Program-made: the position numbers and the translations under genes | Origin: UBA1672 sp965263215 | Lineage (GTDB): Bacteria > Pseudomonadota > Alphaproteobacteria > Micavibrionales > Micavibrionaceae | Direction of reading: 5' to 3' | NCBI GenBank assembly: GCA_965263215.1 | Contig: OZ253663.1 | Coordinates: 1,674,001-1,738,000, forward strand | DNA length: 64,000 nucleotides | Part shown: positions 63,436 to 64,000 of the stretch, piece after piece | How the letters are laid out: every line of letters begins with the position of its first letter | Position numbering within the stretch: position 1 is the stretch's first letter | Notes under the pieces: generated by a model | Told to the model about the DNA's origin: nothing | Database searches by the model: none | Seen by the model: only the letters and a program-made list of their open reading frames with translations

Positions 63436-64000
63436 ATGAGATTTTTAATTGCTTGTATAAAGTTTCTTTTTTTTATTTTGCTTTGTTTGGTTGTTGTTCC
63501 AACGCAATTAGTCGTTCTTTTACTTCATAAAGGAAACGGCGCCTATATTATGCCTTGGTTATGGCAGAAGGCTGTTTGTAAAATATTTCGTATTAATATC
63601 CAAATCACCGGCACACCATACACAGACACCCAGACCATATATATTGGCAACCATATCTCTTACCTTGATATTCCGGCCGTCGGCAGTATTTTGCGCGCTT
63701 CGTTTGTCGCCAAGAAAGACGTGGCCTCATGGCCTGTTTTTGGATTTTTATCTAAACTTCAGCAAACAGCGTTTATCAGCCGTTCACGCGAAGACGCAAA
63801 AAAGGAAAAGCATGCGCTGGATACAATGCTTGATGAGGGCAAGAGTTTAATCATCTTCCCTGAAGGCACATCAACAGATGGCCGTGAGGTATTACCTTTT
63901 AAATCAAGCTTATTTTCCATTGCCTATAAAGAGGGTTTAGAAGATATAAGAATTCAACCCATCACGATAAATATGACTCGTGTTGATAAGAGGGAGATAA
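63436..64000 (+). CDS. olsA: 1-acyl-sn-glycerol-3-phosphate-type acyltransferase, OlsA-like (partial)
   Basis: The gene starts at ATG 63436 and runs past the window end, with 188 codons visible. It has a hydrophobic N-terminal span (about 5-30), the HX4D-type motif NHISYLD near residue 72-78, and FPEGTSTDGR near 138. These are the catalytic and substrate motifs of PlsC-type acyltransferases. After olsB it is likely OlsA, which completes ornithine lipid. The end is missing. Confidence 0.85.
   Translation, partial: MRFLIACIKFLFFILLCLVVVPTQLVVLLLHKGNGAYIMPWLWQKAVCKIFRINIQITGTPYTDTQTIYIGNHISYLDIPAVGSILRASFVAKKDVASWPVFGFLSKLQQTAFISRSREDAKKEKHALDTMLDEGKSLIIFPEGTSTDGREVLPFKSSLFSIAYKEGLEDIRIQPITINMTRVDKREI

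Overview
The window looks like a chromosomal segment of an alphaproteobacterium with a fairly AT-rich genome. The evidence is the gene content and order: a separate F0 ATP synthase operon (AtpZ/I-like, a, c, b', b) away from F1, the beta-class GANTC methyltransferase CcrM, a PopZ-type polar organiser, a GcrA-type zinc domain, the proA-nadD-rsfS-rlmH-envC-like-ctpA-rppH string, and the ruvCAB-ybgC-tolQRAB string. I cannot fix the genus from sequence alone. Most of the window is dense housekeeping sequence in short operons with few gaps.

Layout: 1-4.8 kb holds pepN, rnhB, ccrM and folB. 4.8-7 kb (minus strand) holds a secreted unknown and mutY. 7-14.5 kb holds a DciA/DUF721 protein, efp, an inositol monophosphatase-family enzyme, an OmpA-like protein, a double DsbA-like thioredoxin and smc. 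14.5-17 kb is the F0 operon. 17-24.4 kb runs from proA to rppH. 24.4-31.3 kb (minus strand) is Tol-Pal, RuvABC and YebC. 31.4-35 kb has a response regulator with an unknown partner, a YmdB-type phosphodiesterase, 5-formyl-THF cyclo-ligase, 6S RNA, zapA and a small coiled coil. 35-40.1 kb is glycolytic and pentose-phosphate genes (tkt, gap, class I aldolase) with an HTH gene and a 53-residue ORF between them. 40.1-42 kb has a ParB-like protein, a membrane-anchored EndoU-type nuclease and epmA. 42-47.5 kb has rpmE, an unknown, valS, popZ and pcm. 47.7-51.3 kb has tRNA-Cys, an unknown, tRNA-Asn, a stand-alone GcrA zinc domain and a large MscS-type channel.

The accessory part is about 51.48-60.02 kb and reads as an integrative mobilizable element in the 3' end of a tRNA-Arg(ACG) gene. 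A 9-bp sequence (AAATGGCGC) occurs at both ends. Joining the outer flanks there restores a tRNA-Arg gene followed by a T-run. The element carries a RelE/HigB-type toxin with HTH antitoxin and paired operators, an unknown 393-residue protein, MobC and a relaxase, a three-gene AT-rich cassette, a roughly 400-bp non-coding tract packed with inverted repeats, a small conserved-looking protein and a large serine recombinase. The cassette encodes a GHKL-type ATPase with a STAS-like region, a small STAS-like protein and a single-span membrane protein. Its parts resemble a partner-switching module wired to a membrane protein, and it is the best candidate here for an undescribed stress or defence system. 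No test of that function is possible from sequence.

After the element come an acidic two-gene unit of unknown function, a low-molecular-weight tyrosine phosphatase, and olsB plus the start of olsA for ornithine lipid synthesis; olsA runs off the window end. Functional links inside the window: CcrM, the GcrA-type domain, PopZ and SMC belong to cell-cycle and chromosome organisation; EF-P and its lysine ligase EpmA are both present; RsfS, RlmH and L31 serve the ribosome; TolQRAB, CtpA, the EnvC-like protein and ZapA serve division and the envelope.
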